Made by a program: the position numbers and the translations under genes. DNA of 44,102 nucleotides, from positions 1-44,102 of the forward strand of contig SUWL01000014.1 of NCBI GenBank assembly GCA_015061495.1, given 5' to 3'. The stretch's first letter is position 1, and the number at the start of each line of letters is the position of its first letter. Positions 32,898 through 41,376 of this stretch are shown one piece after another. The notes under the pieces are model-generated. The model ran no database searches. It was not told the DNA's origin and saw only the letters and a program-made list of their open reading frames with translations. The DNA is from Lentisphaerota bacterium. Its GTDB lineage: Bacteria > Verrucomicrobiota > Lentisphaeria > Victivallales > Victivallaceae.

Positions 32898-33446
32898 TTA
32901 TTTTATAAGTCCGCTAATAGACTTGAAACAGGGATGCTTGGAATCTCTCAACAACATAAAAAGCACCGTTTCACAACTGTAAATTTCCGCTCCTGCAGCC
33001 CGGAGCGCACTCAATGCCAACTCCCGGTCGTCCTCTTTGCGGCTGCCGACAGCATCGGCAACAACAATGACCCCGTACCCTTCGGCACGGGCATCAAGCA
33101 CACTCTGCAGTAAACAAACATGGGCTTCCACACCGATAAAAATCAAAACTTCCCGTTTCCGGGCAGAGAGCGCTTTGCAGAATCCGGATGCTCCGAAAAC
33201 AGAAAAACTGCTCTTTTCGATCACCGGAGTATCCGCCGGCAAAAGCGAACTTAATTCCGGCAGCGTATTACCCAGATATTTGGGATATTGTTCGGTCACC
33301 ACCGTATCCAATCCCAACTCTGCCGCCCCGCGGAGCATTACCCCGGCACGGTTGATGATCCGCTCCTGACCACTCATTGCGGGCAGCAGTTTGACCTGCA
33401 GATCAACTGCTACAAGCATGGCATTTTCAACGGTCGGAAAAATCAT
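32898..33446 (-). CDS. Isochorismatase-family cysteine hydrolase
   Basis: 182 residues with the Asp-Lys-Cys triad layout: Asp15 in MLVAVDLQ, a Lys in EKSSFSVF, and Cys in IGVEAHVCLLQSVLDA. The EAHVC motif and the FSVFG segment resemble the ycaC/nicotinamidase-like branch. The substrate is unknown; it is cytoplasmic. It is the middle gene of aminotransferase > hydrolase > accD, with gaps of 24 and 12 bp. Confidence 0.88.
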   Translation of the reverse strand: MIFPTVENAMLVAVDLQVKLLPAMSGQERIINRAGVMLRGAAELGLDTVVTEQYPKYLGNTLPELSSLLPADTPVIEKSSFSVFGASGFCKALSARKREVLIFIGVEAHVCLLQSVLDARAEGYGVIVVADAVGSRKEDDRELALSALRAAGAEIYSCETVLFMLLRDSKHPCFKSISGLIK

Positions 33447-33470
33447 ATTGCACCCTTTGCTGTTAATTTA

Positions 33471-34745
33471 TCAGAATTCGCCGCACAACTTTTTAACCGC
33501 CGCCAATTTCACACACACGCAGAAAAGCTTCATCGCCGTCTGCAATTCATCATTGGACGGATAGGTCGGTGCGATCCGGATATTGCGGTCATGCGGATCG
33601 TTTTTATACGGGAAGGTCGCCCCTGCCCCGGTCATCGTAACTCCGGCATTTTTCGCCAGTTCCAGTGTCTTTTTCGCACACCCATCAAGGGTATCCAGAG
33701 AAACGAAGTAACCGCCGCGGGGAGTGATCCATGAAGCGAATGCGCCATCTTTCAACTCGGCATCAAGAGTTTTCAAAACGATATCGAATTTCGGGCGCAG
33801 TACTTCTGCCAGTTCCGCCATGTGTTTTTTCAACGTCGGAGCATCCTTGAGCACCCGCAGTGTACGCAGCTGATTGAGTTTATCGCTGCCGATGGTCTGG
33901 ATGCCCATGTGCTTGAGGATCTCTTTGCGCTCATTGACCGATGATGCCATCATCGCCACACCGGCGCCTGGAAAAGTGATCTTGCTGGTGGAAAAGAACA
34001 TATACGCCCGGTCAGGATTGCCGCCGGCTTCACAGGCAGCAAAAATATCCGCCAATTTCACCTCTTCATAAAGGTGATGGACACCATATGCATTGTCCCA
34101 GAAAATCTTGAAATCCGGAGCGGCAGTTTTCATTTTTCCCAGCCGGGAAACGGTTTCATCACTGTAACAAACCCCCTGGGGATTACTGTAAAGCGGCACA
34201 CACCAGATGCCTTTAATTGCTTCATCTCCGGCGGCAAGTTCCTCAACCATATCCATATCCGGACCATTTTCGGTCATCGGCACCGGGATCATCTCGAAGC
34301 CGAACTCCTGCGTGATTGCGAAATGGCGGTCATATCCCGGACTCGGACAGAGAAATTTCAACTTCGGCAAGCTCCGCCACGCCGGAAATCCGCAACTGCC
34401 GAACATCATCAGACGGACAATGGAATCATACATCAAAGTCAAACTTGAATTGCCGCCGACAATGATCCTTTCCGGATCGATATTGAGAACTTCTCCGAAA
34501 AAACGGCGCATTTCCGGCAAACCGTCCAATATGCCGTAGTTACGGGCATCAGTTCCATCTGCGGCACAGGGATTCTCAAGTTTATCCAACACATTCATAT
34601 TGTGGTCAAGCAAACCGGACGAGGGTTTGCCGCGCGCCATATTCAACGCCAGATTTCTGGAGGAAAATTCCGAATATTCCGCTTCCAACTCAACTTTCAA
34701 TGCTTCAAGTTCAGCGTGTGACCATTCATAAACCGGTTTAATCAT
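33471..34745 (-). CDS. Aminotransferase class I, aspartate aminotransferase type Ic-like
   Basis: 424 residues, PLP fold I. The PLP lysine is in FFSTSKITFPGAG. FWDNAYGVHHLY holds the Asp that contacts the pyridine nitrogen, and YSNPQGVCYSD and GGYFVSLDTLDG are typical. The N-terminus (ARGKPSSGLLDHN) matches the MocR-like/clostridial aspartate aminotransferase group (PF12897) rather than classical AspC. It is the first gene of the operon leading into accD-ffs-rph-dnaX, with its promoter at 34801-34829. Confidence 0.87.
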   Translation of the reverse strand: MIKPVYEWSHAELEALKVELEAEYSEFSSRNLALNMARGKPSSGLLDHNMNVLDKLENPCAADGTDARNYGILDGLPEMRRFFGEVLNIDPERIIVGGNSSLTLMYDSIVRLMMFGSCGFPAWRSLPKLKFLCPSPGYDRHFAITQEFGFEMIPVPMTENGPDMDMVEELAAGDEAIKGIWCVPLYSNPQGVCYSDETVSRLGKMKTAAPDFKIFWDNAYGVHHLYEEVKLADIFAACEAGGNPDRAYMFFSTSKITFPGAGVAMMASSVNERKEILKHMGIQTIGSDKLNQLRTLRVLKDAPTLKKHMAELAEVLRPKFDIVLKTLDAELKDGAFASWITPRGGYFVSLDTLDGCAKKTLELAKNAGVTMTGAGATFPYKNDPHDRNIRIAPTYPSNDELQTAMKLFCVCVKLAAVKKLCGEF

Positions 34746-34800
34746 AATTCTATTATCCCTTGATTAGAAGTTCAGGACAAAATACACAATGCTGGTTTAT

Positions 34801-34829
34801 AATATATCACAACTTTTGCAAATTTTCAA
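34801..34829 (-). promoter_or_regulatory. Aminotransferase-accD operon promoter
   Basis: Minus strand TTGAAA (34824-34829), 17 bp, TATATT (34801-34806), just after the exonuclease stop. Confidence 0.78.
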
Positions 34830-34839
34830 TTTTCGACCG

Positions 34840-35817
34840 TTAAAAAAGTTCGTCCTGGATCTCAATGACCGCTTTTTTCTCCTCAACCACCGGCTTCTGT
34901 GCGGCGGCAAAAGAGAACAGATCATCTTCAAAATCGCCATGTTCCGGCTCGGCAGGCAGTTCCGGCAACTCCTTGAGAATGCTGTTGAATTGATTATCCC
35001 GGCAGATATCTGCGATCAGATGCCAATCCGGCTCATCACGCAGAGGAGGTACTCCGGTTGCCATTTCCGCGGGCAATCCGGTACGCAATCTGATCAGCTC
35101 CCGGTTGCGGCGGACAGTTTCCAATTCCGGCAGCAGCTTCTTGCCAAGTTTGTGCGCCGGGTCGATCAGAGCGGGGTCATCAAGCCACTTTTCGGCAGCG
35201 CCAAACGTTTTCAAAATCTCTACCGCACTTTTCGCCCCAACTCCGGGAACACCGGGAATATTATCTGATGAATCGCCCAACAATGCCAGATAATCCACCA
35301 TTTCTGCCGGAGTGACACCGAATTTCTCAACAACTTCAGCCACCCCCCGCCGTTCAAATCCGCCGCTGGCAGGGATCAGCATCGTCACCCGCTGATCGAT
35401 CAACTGGGAAAGATCCTTATCACTGCTGACGATCTCTACCGTCTTATCCGGATACTGCGCAGCAAATCCGCCGATCAGATCGTCGGCTTCATAATCGGGA
35501 CATTGCAGCTGTTTCCAGCCGAATGCACCGGCGATTTTACGGATCAGCGGGATCTGCTGTTTCAACGGGTCCGGCATCGGCGGACGATTGGCTTTATACT
35601 CCGGATTGAGTTCCATGCGGAATGCAACTTTGCCGCAATCAAAAAGCATGGCACCATATTTGGATGGATGGTTCTTTTCCAGCTGCAGCAGCAGTTTGGT
35701 GAATACATACGCCGCATTCACCGGCTCATTCCGGGAGTTGGTCAACATCCTGATGGCATAAAAGGAACGAAAAATCTGGCTGTACGCATCAACCAGAACC
35801 AGTGAATCCGGCTTCAT
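34840..35817 (-). CDS. Stand-alone 5'-3' exonuclease (PolA N-terminal domain type)
   Basis: 325 residues of the FEN/5'-nuclease family. Acidic metal-binding motifs are CPDYEADDLIGG and IVSSDKDLSQL, and the helix-hairpin-helix is GDSSDNIPGVPGVGAKSA. It matches the first domain of DNA polymerase I without the polymerase part, so it probably removes RNA primers and flaps. The extreme C-terminus IQDELF fits the beta-clamp-binding QxxLF pattern. A perfect palindrome sits in its leader, and its promoter is at 35912-35940. Confidence 0.9.
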   Translation of the reverse strand: MKPDSLVLVDAYSQIFRSFYAIRMLTNSRNEPVNAAYVFTKLLLQLEKNHPSKYGAMLFDCGKVAFRMELNPEYKANRPPMPDPLKQQIPLIRKIAGAFGWKQLQCPDYEADDLIGGFAAQYPDKTVEIVSSDKDLSQLIDQRVTMLIPASGGFERRGVAEVVEKFGVTPAEMVDYLALLGDSSDNIPGVPGVGAKSAVEILKTFGAAEKWLDDPALIDPAHKLGKKLLPELETVRRNRELIRLRTGLPAEMATGVPPLRDEPDWHLIADICRDNQFNSILKELPELPAEPEHGDFEDDLFSFAAAQKPVVEEKKAVIEIQDELF

Positions 35818-35887
35818 AATTCTGTCTTTCTCTCAAAAAAAATAGGTAATGTCCCAAATTTCAAAAAATTCACATCCGAAATCAGTC

Positions 35888-35906
35888 GTTTGCGATAATC
35901 GCAAAC
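35888..35906. promoter_or_regulatory. Perfect palindrome at the exonuclease start point
   Basis: GTTTGCGA-TAA-TCGCAAAC, 8-bp arms without mismatch, beginning at the predicted +1. It could be a repressor site or a stabilising 5' hairpin. Confidence 0.6.
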
Positions 35907-35911
35907 TCACG

Positions 35912-35940
35912 AATATATCACAACCATTATGATTTGTCAA
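35912..35940 (-). promoter_or_regulatory. Exonuclease promoter
   Basis: Minus strand TTGACA (35935-35940), 17 bp, TATATT (35912-35917). The 370-bp gap 35818-36187 holds this promoter, the palindrome at 35888 and the small RNA candidate; about 36000-36030 shows nothing I can interpret. Confidence 0.82.
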
Positions 35941-36034
35941 TCACGCAATAACGGTTTGATCCTGTCGGCTTGTCACAGCACAGTGAAACGAAGACGAATG
36001 GATGCATCGCATCACAACAAATGATACAATAAAT

Positions 36035-36132
36035 AAAAAAAGTTCAAGACTGGTGATCCACAATACATCCGCGAGGAGTAATTATGAAGAGGAGAATTTG
36101 CATACAGACGCATTGCTTCCCCGGTCTTGAAC
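36035..36132 (-). ncRNA. Candidate small RNA (novel)
   Basis: About 98 nt on the minus strand. The first 12 bases (GTTCAAGACCGG, 36121-36132) pair with the last 12 before the T-run (CCAGTCTTGAAC, 36042-36053) with one mismatched position, and seven T follow (36035-36041), as in a terminator. A promoter (TTGAAA, 17 bp, TATAGT, 36140-36168) would start transcription exactly at the helix. Inside, two CTCCTC motifs (complementary to 36073-36078 and 36089-36094) lie in what looks like a large unpaired loop and could pair with Shine-Dalgarno sequences. Short pairs GCAAT/ATTGT and GCG/CGC could extend the stem. It does not match any RNA family I know. Confidence 0.55.
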
Positions 36133-36139
36133 CCTCCAT

Positions 36140-36168
36140 ACTATAGTGCTACTTTCGTTTTTTTTCAA
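36140..36168 (-). promoter_or_regulatory. Promoter of the small RNA candidate
   Basis: Minus strand TTGAAA (36163-36168), 17 bp, TATAGT (36140-36145), 20 bp downstream of the GNAT stop. Confidence 0.65.
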
Positions 36169-36187
36169 ATGCCAGTTCAAAAAAAAA

Positions 36188-36601
36188 TCACATTTTTCTA
36201 TGCTGCCATAACAAATAACCGGATTTTTGCTCCCAATTCAGCTTCCGGTAGAACTCTTCAGTGCCGGGTTCTCCAACCAGTCCGATCCAATCTATCCCGT
36301 GTTTTTCCAGATTTGCCACCAGCAGGGTGATCAAGCCGCGCCCGATCCCCCTGCCCCGGTATGCCGGATCAACGACGACATCCTGAATATACGCATCCGA
36401 ACAGCCATCGGAAAGCACCCGGGCACTACCGACGATCACACCGTCAGCAAACGCCCCCGCCGCCAGAAAAGACCCTTTGAATGCCGGACGGAGAAACGCA
36501 GTATTTTCGCCGGGAGCCACCCAGTTGGCAGAAAGATAAAATCCGGCGATACGCTCAAGCGTATCACCGGAAATATCATCCAGCAAACGATACTCAATCA
36601 T
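36188..36601 (-). CDS. GNAT-family N-acetyltransferase
   Basis: 137 residues, one GNAT domain. The acetyl-CoA pyrophosphate loop is VVDPAYRGRGIGRGL at about 76-90, and EPGTEEFYRKLNW is the usual motif B end. The start shares one base with the argC stop (TGATG), so it is translated from the argC message. A role in arginine synthesis, such as making N-acetylglutamate, is suggested by position only; the sequence looks like a general GNAT. Confidence 0.85.
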   Translation of the reverse strand: MIEYRLLDDISGDTLERIAGFYLSANWVAPGENTAFLRPAFKGSFLAAGAFADGVIVGSARVLSDGCSDAYIQDVVVDPAYRGRGIGRGLITLLVANLEKHGIDWIGLVGEPGTEEFYRKLNWEQKSGYLLWQHRKM

Positions 36602-37629
36602 CAGAGCAACCCGGTTGCTTCATCAATGCCGAACCGGATATTCATACACTGAACAGCCTGCCCTGCGGCACCTTTGGTCAAATTGTCGATACAACTGGTC
36701 ACGATCACTTTGTTGGTATGTTCATCAAAGAAATAACCGATTTCGCAGCAATTGGTCATAAAGACATACTTGGTATCAGCACACCGTTTGGCTGGCAGCA
36801 CCCGGACAAACTGCTCATTGCCGTAAGCGGCATTGAGAACTTCGCCGACCTTTTCCAGAGTACACCCCGGCATGGCATTCATCAGGATCGTTGAGTTGAT
36901 CCCCCGGTTCATCGGAGCGAGGTGAGGGATAAAGTTGATTTTCACCTCTTCCACACCGGCGGCGAATGCCATTTCCTGCTCGATTTCCGGCAAATGACGA
37001 TGCCCGACCGGAGCATACGCTTTAATACTCTCGTTGCATTCCGGGAAAATATACGGCAAATCGACTTTACGTCCGGCACCGGTGCATCCGGAACAACTGG
37101 CAACGACGATGCCTTCAGGAGAGACGATCCCGGCTTTAAGAAGCGGTGCCGTCGGCAGAATACTGCTGGTCGGATAGCATCCGGCACAAGCAACCAGATC
37201 GGCTTTTTTCAACTCTTCACGATAGAGTTCCGGCTGGCCGTAAACCGCCTGTTTGAGCAGCTCCGGAGCGGGATGGTCGGCTTTGTAATACTCTTTGTAT
37301 TTGGCAGTGCTTTTCAAACGGAAGTCTGCAGAAATATCAAATACTTTCACGCCCTTTTCCAACAGCGGGATGGCAAATTCCGTTGCCAGACCGTGGGGGA
37401 GCGCCAATATCGCCGCATCAAAATCGCAATTTTTCATCGCTTCATCCGGAGCGATAAAATTCAGCGGCAAACCGGTAAAACGCGGAAATACCGTTGAAAC
37501 CGGTTCCCCGGCATTTTTTCTGGAAGTGATCGCGGCGATTTCCGCCTGATTATGACGCAACAGCAAACGAAGCAGCTCTTCTCCGGCATAACCGGATGCA
37601 CCGAAAACTGCCACACGGATCTTACTCAT
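36601..37629 (-). CDS. argC: N-acetyl-gamma-glutamyl-phosphate reductase
   Basis: 342 residues. It reduces N-acetylglutamyl phosphate with NADPH in arginine synthesis. The NADP loop is GASGYAGEELLRLL at about 10-23, the nucleophile is Cys151 in ACAGCYPTSS, and the catalytic His lies in VGHRHLPEIEQEM. No other arg genes are nearby. It lies 26 bp after the DUF1846 gene and overlaps the GNAT gene, so the three are one operon. Confidence 0.96.
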   Translation of the reverse strand: MSKIRVAVFGASGYAGEELLRLLLRHNQAEIAAITSRKNAGEPVSTVFPRFTGLPLNFIAPDEAMKNCDFDAAILALPHGLATEFAIPLLEKGVKVFDISADFRLKSTAKYKEYYKADHPAPELLKQAVYGQPELYREELKKADLVACAGCYPTSSILPTAPLLKAGIVSPEGIVVASCSGCTGAGRKVDLPYIFPECNESIKAYAPVGHRHLPEIEQEMAFAAGVEEVKINFIPHLAPMNRGINSTILMNAMPGCTLEKVGEVLNAAYGNEQFVRVLPAKRCADTKYVFMTNCCEIGYFFDEHTNKVIVTSCIDNLTKGAAGQAVQCMNIRFGIDEATGLL

Positions 37630-37655
37630 TTTCTTACCTCATTATATATTACTGG

Positions 37656-39179
37656 TTATTGTTCCATAAAAAGATTGCGGCTGGTAAATACCGGTTCACA
37701 AGTCAGATGCACCCCAAGTTTTCTCAATCCGGTCTCATCTCCGGCAGGAGGAATGTGGCTGATGTGCATTTCGCATCCCCGGAGTTTCTCCAACTGCGCC
37801 AGAGCGAGTGCCGCTGCCGGATTGGACGGGGTGGACACACTCAACGCCGTAAGCGTTTCGACCAGTGCCAGAGAAATCTGCTTATCCGCAAATATTTCAT
37901 GTTTCAAATTACCGACCGATTCAATGACCTGCCGGGAAAGCAAATGCAGATCTGACGGCAGACCGGCAAGATGTTTGATCGCATTGATGATACAACTGGA
38001 TGCAGCATGAAGCAGCGGAGTGTTTTTACCGGTGATAATCGTACCGTCAGGCAGTTCCAATGCCGCTCCGCAAAAGATATTGTCATGGCCGTATTTGAGC
38101 GGATTGCGCTTGGCGGCGGATGCCGCTTTACGGGCAGGTTCGACCACATTGCGCTCCAATTCGCCAATGCCCTGTTCATCCATCAGCAATTTGATCCGTT
38201 CCGGCACGCATGATTCCACTTCTCCCTCTGCGTAGTCCCGCAAAGCTCGGAAGTAACGCCGGATCAATTCCTGTCTGGCGGCGTACTGAACCGCCTTGTC
38301 ATTGGTTATGGCAAAACCGATGCGGTTGACCCCCATATCAGTGGGTGACACGTAGAGCTGCTCCGGTTCCATGATCCGGGCGCAAATCCGTTTTACTACC
38401 GGAAAGATCTCAATATCCCGGTTGTAGTTGACCGCAGTTTCTCCACGGGCCTCAAGATGGAACGAGTCTACCATATTGATATCTCCCAAATCCGCCGTTG
38501 CCGCTTCGTACGCGACATTGACCGGATGCTTCAATGGCAGATTCCAGACCGGAAAAGTTTCAAACTTGGCGTAACCGGCTTTCACCCCGCGCTGATAATC
38601 GTGGTACACCTGCGAAAGACACGTACCCATTTTGCCGGAATTCGGTCCGGGCCCGGTGATGACCACGATAGGACGGTCGGTTTCAATATACTCATTGGCT
38701 CCGAATCCTTTATCACTGACGATGGTTTCCACATCCGTCGGATATCCTTTGATCGGGCGGTGGGTGTAAACTTTGATCCCACGGCGGGAAAGACGGTTGA
38801 TAAAGCCTTTTACCGCCGGCTGATCCCGGTAACGGGTGACCACGACCGCTTTGACATCCAATCCCCAATCCCGCAGATCATCAATCGTCCGCATGGTGTC
38901 GGCATCATAGGAAAGACCGAAGTCGGCACGCATTTTTTTCTCCTCAATCGCACCGGCGTAGATGCAGATGACGATGTCAACCTTATCTTTAAGCCGCTGA
39001 AGGAGTTTGATTTTGGCATCCGGATCAAATCCGGGCAGCACCCGTGCCGCATGGTAATCGCAGATCAGTTTGCCGCCGAATTCCAGATAGAGCTTGTCCC
39101 CGAACTTACCGGCACGCTCCAAAATGGCGGCGGATTGTTCAGCCAGATATTTTTCACTGTCAAAGCCGTTTTTCAACAT
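37656..39179 (-). CDS. DUF1846 (UPF0371) family protein
   Basis: 507 residues, the usual length of UPF0371 proteins. The start GFDSEKYLAEQSAAILERA, then KLYLEFGGKLICDYHAARVL and VVITGPGPNSGKMGTCLSQ match the family. The last segment has a P-loop-like glycine-rich turn. Soluble, no signal peptide. The function is unknown; a nucleotide-dependent enzyme is plausible. It is the first gene of the operon with argC and GNAT, from a promoter whose spacer is a palindrome. Confidence 0.9.
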   Translation of the reverse strand: MLKNGFDSEKYLAEQSAAILERAGKFGDKLYLEFGGKLICDYHAARVLPGFDPDAKIKLLQRLKDKVDIVICIYAGAIEEKKMRADFGLSYDADTMRTIDDLRDWGLDVKAVVVTRYRDQPAVKGFINRLSRRGIKVYTHRPIKGYPTDVETIVSDKGFGANEYIETDRPIVVITGPGPNSGKMGTCLSQVYHDYQRGVKAGYAKFETFPVWNLPLKHPVNVAYEAATADLGDINMVDSFHLEARGETAVNYNRDIEIFPVVKRICARIMEPEQLYVSPTDMGVNRIGFAITNDKAVQYAARQELIRRYFRALRDYAEGEVESCVPERIKLLMDEQGIGELERNVVEPARKAASAAKRNPLKYGHDNIFCGAALELPDGTIITGKNTPLLHAASSCIINAIKHLAGLPSDLHLLSRQVIESVGNLKHEIFADKQISLALVETLTALSVSTPSNPAAALALAQLEKLRGCEMHISHIPPAGDETGLRKLGVHLTCEPVFTSRNLFMEQ

Positions 39180-39210
39180 AATTGATCACCTGTTTTTTTG
39201 CATTCTGTTT

Positions 39211-39239
39211 AAGATAGCACTGCAATGCAGTGAAATCAA
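39211..39239 (-). promoter_or_regulatory. DUF1846-argC-GNAT promoter with palindromic spacer
   Basis: Minus strand TTGATT (39234-39239), 17 bp, TATCTT (39211-39216). The spacer contains the perfect 15-bp palindrome CACTGCA-A-TGCAGTG (39218-39232), a probable repressor site. Confidence 0.68.
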
Positions 39240-39249
39240 TACCGGATAC

Positions 39250-39279
39250 AAAAAAAGCGGCGGGAAATTTCCCGCCGCT
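39250..39279 (-). terminator. Terminator of the second SSS symporter gene
   Basis: Minus strand AGCGGCGGGAAA followed directly by its complement TTTCCCGCCGCT, then a T-run. Confidence 0.92.
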
Positions 39280-39294
39280 ACTGAATTCGTCAAC

Positions 39295-41376
39295 TTATTT
39301 GACCACCGAACCATCGTCCGAATCGTCGACTTTGGAATTGGCAAGCGCCTTGAACAGGTTGACCACGTCGTAGATACCGCCGACAAAGAACCAGACAGTA
39401 CAGCCGACACCGAGGATCAGGGTCACATAGATCTTGAAGTGCCACAAGCTCAACCATTGATCATCGGAGACACCGACCGTGGCGTACTTAATCGAGTAGA
39501 CCACAAAGATCGCCGTCCAGAAAAGGGTCCAGAGGATCGTGGATGCGTAGAGCAGTTTGTCTCCGAGGGTGAACTCCGAAGTGATTCCGAAAACCCGGTG
39601 GATCCAACTGACATGGCCCTGTTCCACGTGTTCGTTGTTGGTGTCATAGATACCGCGGTGGAGCATTTTGTCCAGATTGAAGTCCGGAACATTGCGGAAA
39701 TAATGCTCAAAGAGCGAAATTCCGACGTACAGCAGCGAACAGACGATCATGTTGATCAAAGTAATATACTGACCGTTGATCGGGAAATAGAGTTTGCCGA
39801 CCGTATCCCGGTAATTATTGAGAAATTCCCAACCGGCATGGTCAATAAACCACTGCCCCATGCCGTGAGACCAGGACTGCTGGCAGATAACACCGGTAAC
39901 TGCGATCGCCGCACCGACGAAATAACTGACCCACGCCGCCGTAGTCGTACCGCGTTTCCAGTAAAGTCCGCCGATGATCGCCGCACCCGCACCGGAAACA
40001 ATCGCACCGGTCAACTGGAAAAAGAGCAGTACCGGAGTATTCTGTTCCCAGCAAACGCTGAATACCCATGCAAACACACCAACGAAAATGATACCGAAAC
40101 GCAGTGCCCAGATGTGCTGTTTCGGAGTGAGCGGTTTTTTGCGGAAGGGCATGATGATATCCTGGATCAGGATCGATCCCCAGCTGTGCATGTAAGTGTC
40201 GTCTGTGGAGAGCATCGCCGCAAACATCACTGCGACAAAGAGTCCCAGCAGACCGGAAGGCATGATCAGAGAAAGGGCGATCGGTACCAGACGCTGACCT
40301 CTTTCTGTGGCATTGTCAATGGTAGCGAGCTGATCGTTGATCAAGCCTTTCAATTCCGCAAATTCCGGCAGATTGCCCATGATGGTGATAACTGCCAGCG
40401 GGAAAAGCATCAGCACCAATCCCTGCGCCATTCCGCGCCAGGAACCGAGAATACCAGCCATTTTCTTTTCATGAGGGCTTTTTGCCGCCGCCGCATAACC
40501 GGCAGATCCCTGCCAGCCGCCGCGTCCGTAGAACATGGCAAGAAAACCGATCATGTAATACCAGATATTGAAGTCGCGGACTTTGGTGTTTTCAAAGGGA
40601 TTGATATGCGAAATGCCTTCGCCTTTTTCCAGGGCGGCAGCGATCTGATCCCAGCTGACAAATCCGCCGGAGGTATCCCATTCGCCAAGTTTGAAGATAA
40701 AGAAGATAAAAATCACGAATGCAACATTGCAGAAAAACCCCTGCATGAAGTCGGTCACCATGATGGCGATCTGACCGCCGAATGCACCGAAAAGCACACC
40801 CAAACCGATACAGAATGCCAGCAGAATCGCCCACAGGTTCCAGTTGATCCCAAGCCAGTAAACTGAATCCGGGATCTGGCAGAAGGTCATCAGAAAGCGC
40901 ACCGACACCATCGGAAAAATACCGTAGTTGACAATACCGCTTATAAAGGTGACGATACCGGCACCGACCCGGAACTTACGGCTGTAACGCACTTCATAAA
41001 ACTGTGCCAGAGTAAGGCAGCGGGTTTCACGCATACGGTAGGTAACCCATGCCACCAGCGCCAGAATCAGCGAAAACGGTGATGTGAGCATGCCCCACCA
41101 GGTACCGGCAAAACCGTTTACCATAAAGGCTTCCCAGTTGGCGACCGCACTGATCAGACCAAATCCGGCGATACCTTCGGAAATGCTCATCACATACCGG
41201 CCGGCACAACGGTTGGCAGCCAGAAAGTCCGCCGCATTACGCATGTACCGGTTGCAGTACAGCAATGTTCCGGTGAGGAGCACGATCATACCGATCACGA
41301 TCGCCCAGTCCAAAAACTGCATGCCATCTCTGTAGATTTCGACCTGCCGCACCGCGGCACCAAACAACGACATCAT
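39295..41376 (-). CDS. Sodium:solute symporter (SSS family), second copy
   Basis: 693 residues with about 14 hydrophobic segments. It is a paralogue of the 20670-22985 symporter: the same layout (NAADFLAANRCAGRYVMSISEG, YRMRETRCLTLAQFYEVRY, AMLSTDDTYMHSW), but without its charged insertion near the middle. It also has the C-terminal extension with extra helices (LDKMLHRGIYD is close to LDRMLYRGVYS in the other). The substrate is unknown. The start is ATG 41376 or 41373 with AAAGGGGAAAG upstream. Confidence 0.9.
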   Translation of the reverse strand: MMSLFGAAVRQVEIYRDGMQFLDWAIVIGMIVLLTGTLLYCNRYMRNAADFLAANRCAGRYVMSISEGIAGFGLISAVANWEAFMVNGFAGTWWGMLTSPFSLILALVAWVTYRMRETRCLTLAQFYEVRYSRKFRVGAGIVTFISGIVNYGIFPMVSVRFLMTFCQIPDSVYWLGINWNLWAILLAFCIGLGVLFGAFGGQIAIMVTDFMQGFFCNVAFVIFIFFIFKLGEWDTSGGFVSWDQIAAALEKGEGISHINPFENTKVRDFNIWYYMIGFLAMFYGRGGWQGSAGYAAAAKSPHEKKMAGILGSWRGMAQGLVLMLFPLAVITIMGNLPEFAELKGLINDQLATIDNATERGQRLVPIALSLIMPSGLLGLFVAVMFAAMLSTDDTYMHSWGSILIQDIIMPFRKKPLTPKQHIWALRFGIIFVGVFAWVFSVCWEQNTPVLLFFQLTGAIVSGAGAAIIGGLYWKRGTTTAAWVSYFVGAAIAVTGVICQQSWSHGMGQWFIDHAGWEFLNNYRDTVGKLYFPINGQYITLINMIVCSLLYVGISLFEHYFRNVPDFNLDKMLHRGIYDTNNEHVEQGHVSWIHRVFGITSEFTLGDKLLYASTILWTLFWTAIFVVYSIKYATVGVSDDQWLSLWHFKIYVTLILGVGCTVWFFVGGIYDVVNLFKALANSKVDDSDDGSVVK

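Noticed and set aside
36042-36132. MITE-like element suggested by the terminal inverted repeat
   Set aside because: No flanking target duplication; the promoter and T-run fit a transcribed RNA better.
36084-36146. 20-codon plus-strand ORF with a GAGGAG site
   Set aside because: It has no convincing promoter. The same bases are better explained as the small RNA on the minus strand, where GAGGAG is the complement of its CTCCTC motifs.
39094-40866. 590-codon plus-strand ORF
   Set aside because: It is antisense to the DUF1846 and second symporter genes, which have clear family motifs, promoter and terminator.
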